Below, in pieces: positions 33,658-42,410 of a stretch of DNA of 45,053 nucleotides (positions are counted from its first letter, which is position 1; each line of letters starts with the position of its first letter). The DNA is from Oscillospiraceae bacterium. Lineage in GTDB: Bacteria > Bacillota > Clostridia > Oscillospirales > CAG-382. The position numbers and the translations under genes were made by a program. The DNA is taken from NCBI GenBank assembly GCA_022508745.1, contig JAFLUP010000011.1, positions 1 through 45,053 on the forward strand. The letters run 5' to 3'. The notes beneath the pieces are model-generated. The model was not told the origin of the DNA. It made no database searches and was given only the letters and a program-made list of their open reading frames with translations.

Positions 33658-34314
33658 ATGAAGCTCAAACAAAAACTCTCATCCGGCGTAAAGAAGCTGA
33701 AGGAAAAGCTCAAAACCGTCAACGCCAAACGGCTGCTGGCGTCCCGCGCTTTCCTCATCAGCGGATGCGCCGTCCTCATCGTCGCCGCCGTAGCCATCAG
33801 CGCGCTGGTGGGCAAAAACACCGCGTCTCCGGGGAACGAATCCGAAAGCGGCAAGTTGCTGGGTAACTCCGTTCTGGTTGGCGAAGAGGTCTCCGGCGTG
33901 CAGGATACGCCCGCTCCGGGCGGCGCCGGGGAAGCGCTGGGGGAACCCAACGATCTGCTTGCCGTGACCGTGCTCAACCGCACCGCCGTGCGGGAGGACG
34001 CCATGGCGGTTCTGCAAAGCATCGCGGATAACCCGGACGCACTTCCCGACGAGCGGGAGGACGCCCTCGCCCAGATCGCAAGCATCATGGATGACATGGC
34101 GGCGGAAGCGAACATCGAAGCTCTCGCGCTGGCGCGGGGCATCCCCCAGTGCGTCGCCGTCATTTCCGGCAAGAATTGCAGTGTCATCGTGGACAGCGCC
34201 GAGATCAGCGAGGCGGAATGTGCCCAGATCGTGGAGATCGTCTACGAGCAAAGCGGCATCCTCCCCATCGGCATCAAGGTGATCCTGACCCAACAGCAGG
34301 AGGACGCTGCCTGA
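33658..34314 (+). CDS. spoIIIAH: Stage III sporulation protein AH
   Basis: 218 residues, the same length as in Bacillus subtilis. A basic N terminus and one helix (AFLISGCAVLIVAAVAISAL) precede a linker and the YscJ/FliF-like ring-building domain (MDDMAAEANIEALALARGIP, CVAVISGKNCSVIVDS, CAQIVEIVYEQSGI). It binds forespore SpoIIQ in the known channel. AGGAGG lies 7 bases upstream. Last gene of the operon, followed by a strong terminator. Confidence 0.95.
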   Translation: MKLKQKLSSGVKKLKEKLKTVNAKRLLASRAFLISGCAVLIVAAVAISALVGKNTASPGNESESGKLLGNSVLVGEEVSGVQDTPAPGGAGEALGEPNDLLAVTVLNRTAVREDAMAVLQSIADNPDALPDEREDALAQIASIMDDMAAEANIEALALARGIPQCVAVISGKNCSVIVDSAEISEAECAQIVEIVYEQSGILPIGIKVILTQQQEDAA

Positions 34315-34338
34315 CGTCCCCCGCATCCCCCTTCTTTA

Positions 34339-34372
34339 AAAACTCCATGGGCTTGCTCCCATGGAGTTTTTT
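34339..34372 (+). terminator. Terminator of the spoIIIA operon
   Basis: A perfect 13-bp stem (34339-34351 with 34358-34370), a 6-base loop and a run of Ts. Confidence 0.9.
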
Positions 34373-34386
34373 GTATACCGAAAAAC

Positions 34387-34424
34387 AAGGACTGCGAAAG
34401 GGGAGCTCCCTCTTCGCAGTCCTT
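34387..34424. terminator. Terminator of the surface-protein operon
   Basis: A perfect 12-bp stem (34387-34398 with 34413-34424), flanked by AAAAAC on the left and TTT on the right, so it can work in both directions. On the minus strand it ends the transcript arriving from 34448. Confidence 0.8.
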
Positions 34425-34447
34425 TTTGGCGTATGGTATTGCGTGCG

Positions 34448-34921
34448 TCACATGGTTGACGTAACCGTCAGCGAGAGGCGCTTCGTCGCCGGGTCATAGA
34501 CGATGGCGAGGATGCGATCCTCCCCCTTTTTCGCTACGTAGGCGGACTCCCCTGCCGGCGAAGCCCCCAGCGTTTGCAGGTATGGGGCAAGGGCGCTTTC
34601 GGGGAACTCCTCAAAGTAAACGGTCACAGACTCCTCCGTCTGACTGACGGAACCGATCCTGCCCTGTGCCGGCGGTTGGATGCCTTCCATCAGCTCCCCT
34701 GCCGGCCAAAGCTCCGGCACAGGATCCTCCCCGGAGGGGCGCGTCAGTACCACCGCGAGCACCACCGTAAGCAGAACCAGCGCCGCGACACCGGCGTACA
34801 GGATCATGCGCCCTTTTCCGCTTTGCAGGAAGGGTTTCACCCGCTCCCACAGCATCTTACGCTTTGCCCCGTTTTGGTTTTCCGAAACGGTCTTTTCCGT
34901 GTTGTTTTCCGTTATCGCCAT
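34448..34921 (-). CDS. Unknown single-pass membrane protein
   Basis: A 157-residue protein with a polar Asn/Glu/Thr-rich N terminus, a basic stretch (RVKPFLQSGKGRM), a helix at about 42-62 (ILYAGVAALVLLTVVLAVVL) and an extracytoplasmic domain of about 95 residues, with VTVYFEEFPESALAPYLQTL and ILAIVYDPATKRLSLTVTS. No family recognised. ATG 34921 lies four bases after the stop of the upstream surface protein (TGATCCGATG), so translation is probably coupled and the two products likely work together. Confidence 0.75.
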   Translation of the reverse strand: MAITENNTEKTVSENQNGAKRKMLWERVKPFLQSGKGRMILYAGVAALVLLTVVLAVVLTRPSGEDPVPELWPAGELMEGIQPPAQGRIGSVSQTEESVTVYFEEFPESALAPYLQTLGASPAGESAYVAKKGEDRILAIVYDPATKRLSLTVTSTM

Positions 34922-34925
34922 CGGA

Positions 34926-36746
34926 TCAGAACTTTTCCTGCCGCCACTTGACGATGAACAGCGCCGCTGCGCCGCCGACCGCCACAAAGGCGATGATCAG
35001 TGCGACGATCAGCCCGGCATAGGACTTCCCGCCGTCTTCTTCCCCGTCGTCTCCGCTTTCTCCGTCATCCCCGCTTGCTCCCGGGACGCTGCCCGTGCTG
35101 TGCTCCGGATCGGAGGTGGATTCACTGGGTTCCTCCTCCGCGGCACGCAGGATCACCGTCAGGTAGGGGGAATTATGGACATCCATCGGGGTCGTCCAGC
35201 CGGTCAGCTCGATCCTGCCGTGACCTGTCATGACAGGGGAATAGTTGCCGTTGCTTCCCTCCATCACCATCAGATCCACTTCGCTTCCCACGTAATCGTC
35301 CGCCAGCTCCATCACATTGAAAGCTGCCATCGTTCCTTCCGGGAAGGAAAGGTTCTCGGAGAGCTGATAGAATTTGAATTTTCTGTTTCGGGTGCTCGGG
35401 TTGCCCTGCAGCACCTGCTGGATGCTGCTGTACGAGGTCGCTTTCTCTCCCTCACTCACGACGATGCGGATGTCGCCGGACACCCCGTCGATCTTCTTCC
35501 CGCAGGGGATGTACCAGCGGATATACTGGATTTGCAGCACCACATATCCGTCGGAATTGCTCAAGGTGTTGATCTTATCGAAAACGGATTTTCCGATATA
35601 GCTGTTGGGAGAAAATTCCAGCTTGATATTCCCGTCCGAATCCGGCGTCCAGTCGAAATCGGTCGCTTGCAGGACGGTTTTCGTAGTTTGCTGCTTAAAC
35701 TCCACCTCGATGGTCACGGCTTTCCCGATGTTTTGCAGGGTGAAGCTGCCGCTGCTGACGTTCTCCGGATTGCCGTCCACGGTCAGAGAAGCCAGCTCGT
35801 AATCGGGATCCGCGTTCAGCCAGAGGTTCAGCGATTTCCCGGCGTCGATATTGATCGTCTCGGTGGAACCGGCGGCGATCTCCTTTCCGTTGGCGGATAC
35901 GTAGCCGCCCGCCGACACTTTGATGGTCACCGGGAAGGAGGACGGCATCTCTTGCTCCGACACGAACGTGATCTCGATCGTAGTGGGTTCCGTGATCTTC
36001 GGACGAAAGTCCGTTTGCGGGGTGTAGTTATCGTTGCCGTCGATGGCGATCTTACCCAACCGATAGCCTGTCGCCGCCCGCAGCAAGAATTGCGTTCTCT
36101 CGCCGGACAAAACGGTATCCCGGATCATCACCACTTCGGTGACGACATCGCTTCCGTCGCTGGAAATAACCCTGCCGTCCACCGTCACGCTGCCGGCGCC
36201 CCGGATGATGACCGTCACATCCCATTCAGGGATCTCCGGGGGATTGGAGGGATCCGACGGATCGGACGGATCATCGGAAGGATCAGACGATTCGGGCGGG
36301 TCGGACGGATCCGACGTGCCCTGATCCGGCTCGGTTTGCACCACCAGAACGCAATCGAACATCACGCTGCCCAGCGTATAAATGCCCGCGTCGCCGGGGA
36401 GCGGCAGACCGTTCATGGTCACGCCCAGCACCCGATAGCCCACCTCCGGAACGACTCTCAACGTCAGCGAGCTGCCTGCTTCCACCGAAATATGCGTCGA
36501 GGCGGAGTCACTGCCGTTGAAATACACGAACGCGTGCGAAACTTGCACCGTTACCGTGCGCATATCGGACGGATCTCCCGTGGAAGTATCGGAAGATTCA
36601 TTGCTTTCCTCACTGCCTTCCACGGAACTTTCGTCACCCGAGGGCGTGTCCTCCGGATCCGGTTCCGCCAACACGCCGAGAGCGACCGTAAAGGTCAGAA
36701 ACAGCGCCAGCAGAAGAGAGATACATAGCTTTACATTACGGGTCAT
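34926..36746 (-). CDS. Large surface protein with InlB-like repeats and C-terminal anchor
   Basis: A 606-residue protein with a signal peptide (SLLLALFLTFTVALGVLAEP) and a Ser/Glu/Asp-rich spacer. Three divergent repeats of the bacterial InlB-B / beta-grasp-like type follow (GYRVLGVTMNGLPLPG, GYRLGKIAIDGNDN, DYELASLTVDGNPEN), the first two separated by a SDPSDPP-type linker. A further domain covers about 355-540. The protein ends in an acidic spacer and a membrane helix (YAGLIVALIIAFVAVGGAAA) with a basic tail, so it is anchored by a helix rather than by sortase (no LPxTG). GGAGGG precedes the start and a promoter lies at 36823-36850. Function unknown; adhesion or envelope scaffolding is a guess. 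Confidence 0.85.
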   Translation of the reverse strand: MTRNVKLCISLLLALFLTFTVALGVLAEPDPEDTPSGDESSVEGSEESNESSDTSTGDPSDMRTVTVQVSHAFVYFNGSDSASTHISVEAGSSLTLRVVPEVGYRVLGVTMNGLPLPGDAGIYTLGSVMFDCVLVVQTEPDQGTSDPSDPPESSDPSDDPSDPSDPSNPPEIPEWDVTVIIRGAGSVTVDGRVISSDGSDVVTEVVMIRDTVLSGERTQFLLRAATGYRLGKIAIDGNDNYTPQTDFRPKITEPTTIEITFVSEQEMPSSFPVTIKVSAGGYVSANGKEIAAGSTETINIDAGKSLNLWLNADPDYELASLTVDGNPENVSSGSFTLQNIGKAVTIEVEFKQQTTKTVLQATDFDWTPDSDGNIKLEFSPNSYIGKSVFDKINTLSNSDGYVVLQIQYIRWYIPCGKKIDGVSGDIRIVVSEGEKATSYSSIQQVLQGNPSTRNRKFKFYQLSENLSFPEGTMAAFNVMELADDYVGSEVDLMVMEGSNGNYSPVMTGHGRIELTGWTTPMDVHNSPYLTVILRAAEEEPSESTSDPEHSTGSVPGASGDDGESGDDGEEDGGKSYAGLIVALIIAFVAVGGAAALFIVKWRQEKF

Positions 36747-36822
36747 GGAATTTCCCTCCGTACCTTGTTATCGATTAGAAACACTTATGCGTATACCGCA
36801 AATGGATATACATAGACATATT

Positions 36823-36850
36823 ATTATACCATGTGTTTCCTGTTTTTCAA
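36823..36850 (-). promoter_or_regulatory. Predicted promoter of the surface-protein operon
   Basis: Minus strand TTGAAA (36845-36850), 16 bases, TATAAT (36823-36828), giving a leader of roughly 70 bases. Confidence 0.6.
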
Positions 36851-36899
36851 GAGAATAAATTGAAAATAAATTATGAACAAGCGGTTTTTTGCATTTCCC

Positions 36900-38729
36900 T
36901 CACCGAAGGACGAAATATTCCCGGTACCAGACCAAAAACATGAACACGCACCAGATCTGCTTCCAGTGATCCCGCTTCCCCTTCTGGTGTTCGTCCAGCA
37001 GCTTGAGCAGCCGGTCGGTGCGGAAAAACTGCGCCGCATAGTCGGAAGAAAAGGCTTTGCGTACCTCGGAAGCGTACGTTTCCTCCCGCAGCCATGCCCG
37101 CACCGGAACCGGGAAGCCCAGCTTCTTCTTTTTCGCCACCGCTTCCGGGATATGCTTTTCCGCCGCGCGCCGCATGGCGACCTTGGTCTCTCCGCCGCGC
37201 ACCCGGTACTTTGCGGGGATGCGGGATGCGAGGGCGAACACCTCCCGGTCCAGAAAAGGCACCCGCAGTTCCAGACTGCTTGCCATACTCATTTTATCCG
37301 CCTTCAGCAGGATGTCCCCCATGAGCCAGGTGTGCATATCAATGTACTGCATCTTGGTCACCGGATCCATTCCCTTCAGCTTTTCCCGATAGGGGAGCGT
37401 CAGCGCCGCAGGGTTCCCGCTTGTCCCGTCGTAGTGCAGCAGCAGGCGCTTTTTGTACGCCTCGCTCATGAGATTGGTGTTGCCGATGTACCGTTCCTCC
37501 AGCGGGCGGGAACGGCGAATGAGGAAGTTGGCGCCCCGCATCCGGGGGAAGCGCCCCGCAAACCATCCCAAGCCTCTGCGCAGGAAGGCGGGCAGCTTAT
37601 CGTACCAGGAGACCGTATACGGCTCCTGATAGACGTTGTATCCGCCGAAAAACTCGTCCGCGCCCTCGCCGGAAAGGCAGACCTTCACGTCCCGCACCGC
37701 GTCCCGGTTCAGGAAGTACAGCGCAGCGCCTGCCGCGTCCGCCAACGGTTCGTCCATGTGGTACTGGATGCTGGGCAGCGCCGCCCAGTATTCCTCCGGC
37801 GTGATTTCGCAGACGCGGTTCTTCACGCCGATCTCCGCCGAGAACGCCTTGGCGTACTCCGCTTCGTTGTAGCTGCGATCCGCAAAGCCCACGGTAAACG
37901 TCTTGTCCACATGGGCGATGCAGGCCACAAAGCTGGAATCCACGCCGGAAGAAAGGAAGGAGCCCACTTCCACGTCGCTGATCTTGTGTGCACGCACGGA
38001 ATCCGCCATGACGCGGTCGATCTCCTCGACCCATTCCTCCTCACTTTTGCTTTCGTCCGGCGCAAACACCGGCTCGAAATAGCGTTCTACGGTCAGCTCA
38101 CCGTCCGCATACCGCAGCCGATGCCCGCCCGGCAGTTTGTATACGCCCTTGAAGAATGTCTCTGTTCCCGGCGAATACTGGCAGGAAAGGTACAGCGGAA
38201 GCTGCTTTTCGTTACATTCCTTACGAAATCCCGGGTGGGGCAGGAACGCCTTGATCTCGCTGGCGAACAGGAACTGCCCGTCCCGATGATAGTAGTAAAA
38301 GGGCTTGATCCCGAACGGGTCCCGCGCCGCGAACAGCGTTTTTTCCTCCCGATCCCAGATCACGAAGGCGAACATCCCCCGCAGGTGTTCCGGCAGCGCG
38401 TCCCCCCACTCCTCATAGCCGTGCAGCAGTACTTCGCTGTCCGAACGGGTTTTGAACACATGCCCGGAGCTTACCAACTGCTCCCGCAGCTCCTGAAAAT
38501 TATAGATCTCGCCGTTGAAGATCAACACCAGCCGCCCGTCCTCATTGTAGAGCGGCTGTGCGCCTCCCGCAAGGTCGATGATGGAAAGCCTGCGATGCGC
38601 CAGGGCGATCCCGTCCTCGCAGAAATAGCCCTCTCCGTCCGGCCCGCGGTGCGCGATGGTATCCGCCATGGCGCGCAGCACCGTTTCCTTTTCTTCAAGC
38701 GCACCCGTAAATCCGACGATTCCGCACAT
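36900..38729 (-). CDS. asnB: Asparagine synthase (glutamine-hydrolysing)
   Basis: 609 residues. The N-terminal class II glutaminase domain starts MCGIVGFTG with catalytic Cys2, and has AHRGPDGEGYF, HRRLSIIDL and FNGEIYN. The synthetase domain has the pyrophosphate loop SFLSSGVDSSFVA near residue 240 and LSGEGADEFFGGYNVY near 350. It makes asparagine from aspartate, glutamine and ATP; close relatives also amidate other carboxylates such as peptidoglycan precursors. It lies 32 bases after polA on the same strand, so the two are probably cotranscribed. No clear terminator follows. The start is fixed by the invariant Met-Cys. Confidence 0.95.
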   Translation of the reverse strand: MCGIVGFTGALEEKETVLRAMADTIAHRGPDGEGYFCEDGIALAHRRLSIIDLAGGAQPLYNEDGRLVLIFNGEIYNFQELREQLVSSGHVFKTRSDSEVLLHGYEEWGDALPEHLRGMFAFVIWDREEKTLFAARDPFGIKPFYYYHRDGQFLFASEIKAFLPHPGFRKECNEKQLPLYLSCQYSPGTETFFKGVYKLPGGHRLRYADGELTVERYFEPVFAPDESKSEEEWVEEIDRVMADSVRAHKISDVEVGSFLSSGVDSSFVACIAHVDKTFTVGFADRSYNEAEYAKAFSAEIGVKNRVCEITPEEYWAALPSIQYHMDEPLADAAGAALYFLNRDAVRDVKVCLSGEGADEFFGGYNVYQEPYTVSWYDKLPAFLRRGLGWFAGRFPRMRGANFLIRRSRPLEERYIGNTNLMSEAYKKRLLLHYDGTSGNPAALTLPYREKLKGMDPVTKMQYIDMHTWLMGDILLKADKMSMASSLELRVPFLDREVFALASRIPAKYRVRGGETKVAMRRAAEKHIPEAVAKKKKLGFPVPVRAWLREETYASEVRKAFSSDYAAQFFRTDRLLKLLDEHQKGKRDHWKQIWCVFMFLVWYREYFVLR

Positions 38730-38761
38730 AGTTATGATCGTTCCTTTTCTTTCGTTATTCT

Positions 38762-41275
38762 TTATCCTTTCGCGTCATACCAACGCTTCCCCACGCCTGC
38801 GGAGACCTCCAGCGGCACGGAAAGGGACGCGGCGCCGGACATTTCCCGCTCGAGGATCTCCCGCACCTGCTCCGCTTCCTGCTCCGGGGCTTCCACGATG
38901 AGTTCGTCGTGGATCTGCAGGATCAGTTTCGCTTGCAATCCCGCTTCGGAAAGCGCATCGGACACGCGGATCATGGCAACCTTGATCAGATCCGCCGCCG
39001 TCCCCTGGATCGGGGTGTTGCGGGCGACCCGCTCGCCGAAGGCGCGGCGAACGCGGTTCTTTTCCGCCAGTTCCGGCACTTCTCGCCGCCGCCCATAGAG
39101 GGTTTCCACGTAACCATGCTCCTTCGCAAAGGTCTCCATCTGCTCCATACAGCCCTGAATGGAGGGATACTTTGCGAAATACTGCTGAATATATGCCTTC
39201 GCCTGCGCGACGGTGATCCCCAGATCCTTGGAAAGGGAGTACTCCCCGATCCCGTACAGGATCCCGAAATTGACCGCCTTGGCGGACTTGCGCATCTCCG
39301 GCGTGACCTCCTCCGGCGAAACGCCGAACACCTGCGCCGCCGTCGCCGTGTGGATGTCCTCCCCCGAGCGGAAGGCGCGGATGAGGGTTTCATCCCCGGA
39401 AATGTGCGCCAGAATCCGCAGCTCGATCTGGGAATAGTCCGCGTCCACCAGCACGCAGCCCTCCTTGGCACGGAAGAATTTGCGCAGCTCGCGCCCCTTC
39501 TCCGTCCGCACCGGGATGTTCTGCAAATTCGGTTCAGCGGAGGAAAGTCGCCCCGTCAACGTCATGGTCTGCTTAAAGGTGGTATGCACCCGCCCGTCCG
39601 GGGAAAGCACCTTCAAAAGTCCGTCCCCGTAGGTGCTTTTCAGCTTGGCCGCCTTGCGATATTCCAGAATCTTTTCTACCAACGGGTCGTACACGGCGAG
39701 GCTTTCCAGCGTCTCCGCATCCGTGGAATAGCCGGAACGGGTCTTCTTCCGATGGGGCAGACCCCGTTCTTCGAACAGCACCTCCCCCAACTGTTTTGGG
39801 GAACGGATGTTGAAGGGATGTCCCGCCAGCGCGTAGATCTCCTGCTCCAGTGCGGCGGCTTCCTCCGCCAGCGTTTCATTGAAGGATTCCAGCCCCGCTT
39901 TATCCAACTGAAACCCGACGCGCTCCATATTCGCAAGCACCCGCGCCAACGGGAGCTCCACGTCATCGTACAGCTTTTCCAGCGCCGGGGTCATCTCCCC
40001 GCGCAATTGTTCCCGTAGGGAAAAGTACAGCGCCGGTTCCGGCTCCTTTGCCACGGAGATCATGGCAGGCATATAGCGCGTCACCGCGCCGGGGAAGGAA
40101 ATGCCGTTGTCCGCGGGGGAAACCAGATACGCCAGCAGGGAAAGATCCTCCGCCTGCGCTTTCAGCTCCAGCCCGTGCTCCCACAGCTGATGCAGCACGT
40201 CCTTGACCGACCAGAAGATCAACGTCTGCCCTTCTTCGAACAGCGGAGCGCCGTCCGCCCACTCGCAGAAATACCCCTGCGCACCATCATGGACGTACAG
40301 CCCCTCTTCCTCCGGCTGTATAGCCAGCAAGCGGCCGCAAAGCGCCTGCATCTCCGCTGCGGAGGCCTCGTCATAGGTGAGCTCCGGCATCGGCTCGCTC
40401 CTGCTGCCCTCCGGGGGGAAGGTGGGGAGCTGTTCCAACAGCCTGCGGAACTCCAGCTCCGTGTAAAGTGCCCGCAGGGCGAGGATGTCCGGCCCGCTGT
40501 AACGATAGAGCTCCGGCGAGCAATCCACCGGCGCGTCCAGACGAATCTCCGCAAGGAAGCGCGAGGTGTAGGCGGACTCCTTTCCGTCGATCAATTTATT
40601 CTTCATGGTGCCCCGGATCTCGTCCAGATGCGCGTAGACCCCTTCCAGGTCGCCGTACAGCCGGATCAGCTGATGCGCCCCTTTCTCCCCGATGCCGGGG
40701 ATCCCCGGGATATTGTCCGACGTATCCCCCTGGATGGCCTTGACTTCGATCAACTGGCGGGGAGAAACGCCGTCCCGCTCGAAGATCTCCTTCACGCCGA
40801 ATACCTGCGTGCCGTCGTTGGTGGCGAGATGCACCTTGACCCGCTCCCCGATCAGCTGGAAGCTGTCCCGGTCGCCGGTGACGATGATACATTCCACGTC
40901 CCGTGCGGAAAAAGCAGCGGCGAAGGTCCCCAACAGGTCGTCCGCTTCAAACCCCGCACACTCCACCACGGGCAGCCCCAGCGCCTCCGCCACTTTTTTG
41001 GCGTAGGGCAGCTGCAGCGCCAGCTCCTCCGGCATCCCCTTGCGCTGTGCCTTGTAAAACGGACATGCCAAATGGCGGAAGGTGGGCTCCCGCCGGTCAA
41101 ACGTCACCGCCGCATAGGTAGGCGCCTGCGGCAGATCCCCCAGCGCCTTTCGCAGAATATTGACAAACCCGAACACCGCGTTGGTGGGCAGTCCCGCCCG
41201 ATTGCTCAAGGGACGCACGCCGTAATATGCCCGGTTGAGAATACTGTTCCCGTCAAAGATGATCAACGTTTCCAC
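38762..41275 (-). CDS. polA: DNA polymerase I
   Basis: 837 residues. The 5' nuclease domain (about 1-285) has FDGNSILNRAYYG, FEADDLLGTFAA, ITGDRDSFQLI and IPGIPGIGEKGA. The middle region (about 290-450) has lost the DxE and other exonuclease acids, so it should lack 3'-5' proofreading, as in many Gram-positive PolA proteins. The polymerase domain carries motif A LVDADYSQIELRILAHISGD, motif B RKSAKAVNFGILYG and motif C LILQIHDELIVEAP. Start GTG 41275 with GGGGGAGG 6 bases upstream; a nearby ATG is out of frame. Promoter at 41307-41336. It works in repair and Okazaki fragment processing. Confidence 0.97.
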   Translation of the reverse strand: METLIIFDGNSILNRAYYGVRPLSNRAGLPTNAVFGFVNILRKALGDLPQAPTYAAVTFDRREPTFRHLACPFYKAQRKGMPEELALQLPYAKKVAEALGLPVVECAGFEADDLLGTFAAAFSARDVECIIVTGDRDSFQLIGERVKVHLATNDGTQVFGVKEIFERDGVSPRQLIEVKAIQGDTSDNIPGIPGIGEKGAHQLIRLYGDLEGVYAHLDEIRGTMKNKLIDGKESAYTSRFLAEIRLDAPVDCSPELYRYSGPDILALRALYTELEFRRLLEQLPTFPPEGSRSEPMPELTYDEASAAEMQALCGRLLAIQPEEEGLYVHDGAQGYFCEWADGAPLFEEGQTLIFWSVKDVLHQLWEHGLELKAQAEDLSLLAYLVSPADNGISFPGAVTRYMPAMISVAKEPEPALYFSLREQLRGEMTPALEKLYDDVELPLARVLANMERVGFQLDKAGLESFNETLAEEAAALEQEIYALAGHPFNIRSPKQLGEVLFEERGLPHRKKTRSGYSTDAETLESLAVYDPLVEKILEYRKAAKLKSTYGDGLLKVLSPDGRVHTTFKQTMTLTGRLSSAEPNLQNIPVRTEKGRELRKFFRAKEGCVLVDADYSQIELRILAHISGDETLIRAFRSGEDIHTATAAQVFGVSPEEVTPEMRKSAKAVNFGILYGIGEYSLSKDLGITVAQAKAYIQQYFAKYPSIQGCMEQMETFAKEHGYVETLYGRRREVPELAEKNRVRRAFGERVARNTPIQGTAADLIKVAMIRVSDALSEAGLQAKLILQIHDELIVEAPEQEAEQVREILEREMSGAASLSVPLEVSAGVGKRWYDAKG

Positions 41276-41306
41276 GCATATCCTCCCCCTCTGTTCTGAT
41301 TAGAAT

Positions 41307-41336
41307 ATTGTACCATAAAACGCCCCGTTCTGTCAA
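41307..41336 (-). promoter_or_regulatory. Predicted promoter of polA-asnB
   Basis: Minus strand TTGACA (41331-41336), 18 bases, TACAAT (41307-41312). Confidence 0.65.
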
Positions 41337-41350
41337 GGGCAGAACCCATG

Positions 41351-41386
41351 AAAAAGCGCCGTATCCGAAAGCCGGACACGGCGCTT
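41351..41386 (-). terminator. Terminator of the ABC transporter operon
   Basis: AAGCGCCGTATCCG (41354-41367) pairs with 41373-41386 with one mismatch; on the minus strand a T run follows. It separates the transporter from polA. Confidence 0.85.
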
Positions 41387-41399
41387 AACGCTTGAGCTG

Positions 41400-42410
41400 T
41401 TACCGCTCCTCGCGGAAGTAGGAAAGTCCCAGAGACGCAGGTCCCTGATTCTTCTTGCTTTTCCGCAGGTTGACGATGATCAGCACCAGAATGGTGATGA
41501 CGTAGGGGAGCATCTTGAGCAGACTGCTCTGAAGATTGCCGTCCGCCATTTGAACTCCCATGGCGGGCAAATAGATATACGCCCAATAGCAAAAGCCGAA
41601 AATCAAGGAGCACCAGAGCAGATTGAGCGGTCTCCAGAGGGCGAAGATGACCAGCGCTACCGACAGCCAGCCGGACGCCTCGATGGTGGAAACGTTCGCC
41701 GTCGACCACGAACCGGCCTGGAATTCCATGACGTAGGAGATCCCGGCGATTCCCACCAGTCCCGCACCGATAGACGACGCGAGATAGCGGTACCGCGTGA
41801 CATTGATGCCCGCCGCATCCGCCGTCCCGGGATTCTCGCCCACTGCACGCAGGTGCAATCCGGTGCGCGTGCGATTGAGGAACAGCGATGCGAGGATCAC
41901 AAGTACAATCGTCGCATACAGCATAAACCCATACTGGAAGAAAAGATCGGAAAACCAGCCCAGCTTATCCGACAGGAACGGAATCTTTGCGTTGAATACG
42001 CGCATGGCCGGATCGCAGTTGACGTTTCCGCTTTCCGATTTCACGAAGTAAATCGAAAGAAACTCCGCAAGTCCGCAGCCGAAGATGGTCAGCACCAGAC
42101 CGACCACGTTCTGGTTGATCCGCAGGCTGACGGTGAAAAAGCTGTACAGCAGCCCCATCAGCATCGCCGCGCAGAACGAAACGCCCAGCGCAAGCAGAAG
42201 GATCACGATGACCGCCGGATTTCCCACCGCCTGACAATAGTTATACACCGCGATAAACCCTGCCGACGCCCCCACGCACATGGTGCCGGGAGTGCCGAGA
42301 TTCAGGGAACCGGACTTTTCGGTCAGCAGCTCGCCGAGAGCCGCCAGCGCAAGAAACGCCGCGAAGGGGAATGCCTGCTGCACCCACCCGAGTATGTTTG
42401 TCCAGATCAT
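41400..42410 (-). CDS. ABC transporter permease, NupQ/YufQ type
   Basis: A 336-residue permease of the BPD_transp_2 family with about nine to ten helices, starting MIWTNILGWVQQAFPFAAF, with EKSGSLNLGTPGTMCVGASA, RTGLHLRAVGENPGTADAAG and ASSIGAGLVGIAGISYVMEF. These marks place it with the second permease of BMP-lipoprotein-dependent nucleoside (guanosine in Bacillus NupNOPQ) or purine/sugar importers. ATGA overlap with the upstream permease; terminator directly after. The substrate-binding lipoprotein gene is not in the window and may lie upstream of the ATPase. Confidence 0.92.
   Translation of the reverse strand: MIWTNILGWVQQAFPFAAFLALAALGELLTEKSGSLNLGTPGTMCVGASAGFIAVYNYCQAVGNPAVIVILLLALGVSFCAAMLMGLLYSFFTVSLRINQNVVGLVLTIFGCGLAEFLSIYFVKSESGNVNCDPAMRVFNAKIPFLSDKLGWFSDLFFQYGFMLYATIVLVILASLFLNRTRTGLHLRAVGENPGTADAAGINVTRYRYLASSIGAGLVGIAGISYVMEFQAGSWSTANVSTIEASGWLSVALVIFALWRPLNLLWCSLIFGFCYWAYIYLPAMGVQMADGNLQSSLLKMLPYVITILVLIIVNLRKSKKNQGPASLGLSYFREER

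Noticed and set aside
34680-36728. A 682-codon plus-strand frame opposite the surface protein
   Set aside because: Antisense to a gene with signal peptide, repeats and membrane anchor; no supporting signals.
36873-39098. A 741-codon plus-strand frame opposite asnB and the end of polA
   Set aside because: Both minus-strand genes are certain; the frame has no start signal and no domain.
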